5,071 nt of DNA from an uncultured Lachnospiraceae bacterium (GTDB lineage: Bacteria; Bacillota_A; Clostridia; Lachnospirales; Lachnospiraceae), in the NCBI GenBank assembly GCA_947177885.1, contig CAMWWF010000242.1, positions 1 through 5,071 on the forward strand, given 5' to 3'. Position 1 is the first letter of the stretch. The number at the start of each line of letters is the position of its first letter. Position numbers and translations under genes: made by a program. The notes beneath the pieces were generated by a model. That model did not search any database, was not told the origin of the DNA, and saw only the letters and a program-made list of their open reading frames with translations. This document shows positions 4,702-5,071 of this stretch, piece by piece.

Positions 4702-5071
4702 ATGGAAAAAAGCATTCTTTTTCAACAAATAAAAGGATTGGTGCACGGAGGAGATTACAATCCGGACCAGTGGCTGGACAGGCCTGACATCCTGGCGGAG
4801 GATATCAGGCTGATGAAAAAGGCAGGCATTAACAGCGCCACTCTCGGTGTCTTTTCCTGGTCTGCCTATGAGCCTGTGGAGGGCGAGTTTCATTTTGAGT
4901 GGTTGGAGGAAATCATAGAGAATCTCTATCAAAACGGCATTTATACCGTACTTTCCACACCCTCCGGGGCGAGACCGGCATGGTTGGATGAGGCTTATCC
5001 GGAGGCTATGCGTGTGAATGACCTGGGACTTCGGGATCATCACGGACGGCGTCATAATCATTGTATGTCTT
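4702..5071 (+). CDS. Beta-galactosidase, glycoside hydrolase family 42 (5' part only)
   Basis: GH42 enzymes release terminal beta-galactose from oligosaccharides such as galacto-oligosaccharides or plant galactans, usually in the cytoplasm as trimers. Only the first 123 codons are in the window; the frame is open at the right edge, and family members run to about 650-700 residues. N-terminal GH42 landmarks appear in order: HGGDYNPDQW (15-24), DIRLMKKAGIN (34-44), GVFSWSAYEP (49-58), EGEFHFEWL (60-68), STPSGARPAWL (85-95), YPE (99-101) and HGRRHNHC (114-121). C121 may be the first of the structural zinc-binding cysteines known in some members. There is no signal peptide. Both catalytic glutamates lie further downstream and cannot be checked. 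The ATG at 4702 has AAAGGGG nine bases upstream (4686-4692) and matches the usual family N-terminus. It is divergent from arcC. Confidence 0.92.
   Translation, partial: MEKSILFQQIKGLVHGGDYNPDQWLDRPDILAEDIRLMKKAGINSATLGVFSWSAYEPVEGEFHFEWLEEIIENLYQNGIYTVLSTPSGARPAWLDEAYPEAMRVNDLGLRDHHGRRHNHCMS

Noticed and set aside
4672..5061. 129-codon minus-strand frame at the right edge
   Set aside because: It is antisense to the GH42 gene, whose plus-strand motifs are unmistakable.
1..5071. CRISPR array, insertion sequence, tRNA or rRNA, prophage or defence system
   Set aside because: No regularly spaced repeats, transposase, integrase, cloverleaf sequence or defence domain could be found on either strand; all full-length genes are housekeeping or metabolic.

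Overview
This 5,071-base window is ordinary chromosomal housekeeping and metabolic sequence from a low-to-mid GC Gram-positive bacterium. It is probably a gut Clostridia member of the Lachnospiraceae type. The reasons are AGGAGG-like ribosome binding sites directly ahead of the genes, a short Firmicutes-length TruA, a Clostridia-style carbamate kinase with SLGHDALG in place of the usual GGNAL loop, and a GH42 beta-galactosidase next door. The taxon is an inference from protein style and not from a marker gene.

Layout. Bases 1-260 hold no convincing gene. They are an intergenic stretch with hairpins, a 10-base direct repeat and two short motifs that recur elsewhere in the window. Four genes then run rightward: truA (tRNA pseudouridine synthase, 261-995), an lspA-type signal peptidase II (1146-1604), a bcp/PrxQ peroxiredoxin (1689-2177) and yaaA (peroxide-stress protein, 2275-3015). 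The gaps of 150, 84 and 97 bases each contain an inverted repeat but no clear terminator, so read-through is plausible; a possible extra promoter lies inside the end of lspA, ahead of bcp. Bases 3016-3307 separate the convergent yaaA and arcC genes and hold several hairpins plus the second copy of a 19-base repeat. arcC (carbamate kinase) is on the minus strand at 3308-4243. A 458-base divergent intergenic region (4244-4701) carries candidate promoters for both arcC and the following gene. The last gene, a GH42 beta-galactosidase (from 4702), runs off the right edge after 123 codons.

How the genes fit together. bcp and yaaA make functional sense as neighbours: one destroys peroxides, and the other, from work on the E. 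coli protein, limits free iron during peroxide stress. truA and lspA are housekeeping (tRNA modification, lipoprotein maturation). arcC stands alone here, without an arcA/arcB-type partner, so its carbamoyl-phosphate source is not visible. The galactosidase probably starts a separate carbohydrate-use locus.

I do not see a clear new biological system. The most unusual signals are non-coding: a pair of tandem hairpins with shared loops but different, still-paired stems upstream of lspA, and short intergenic repeats shared between separate gaps.
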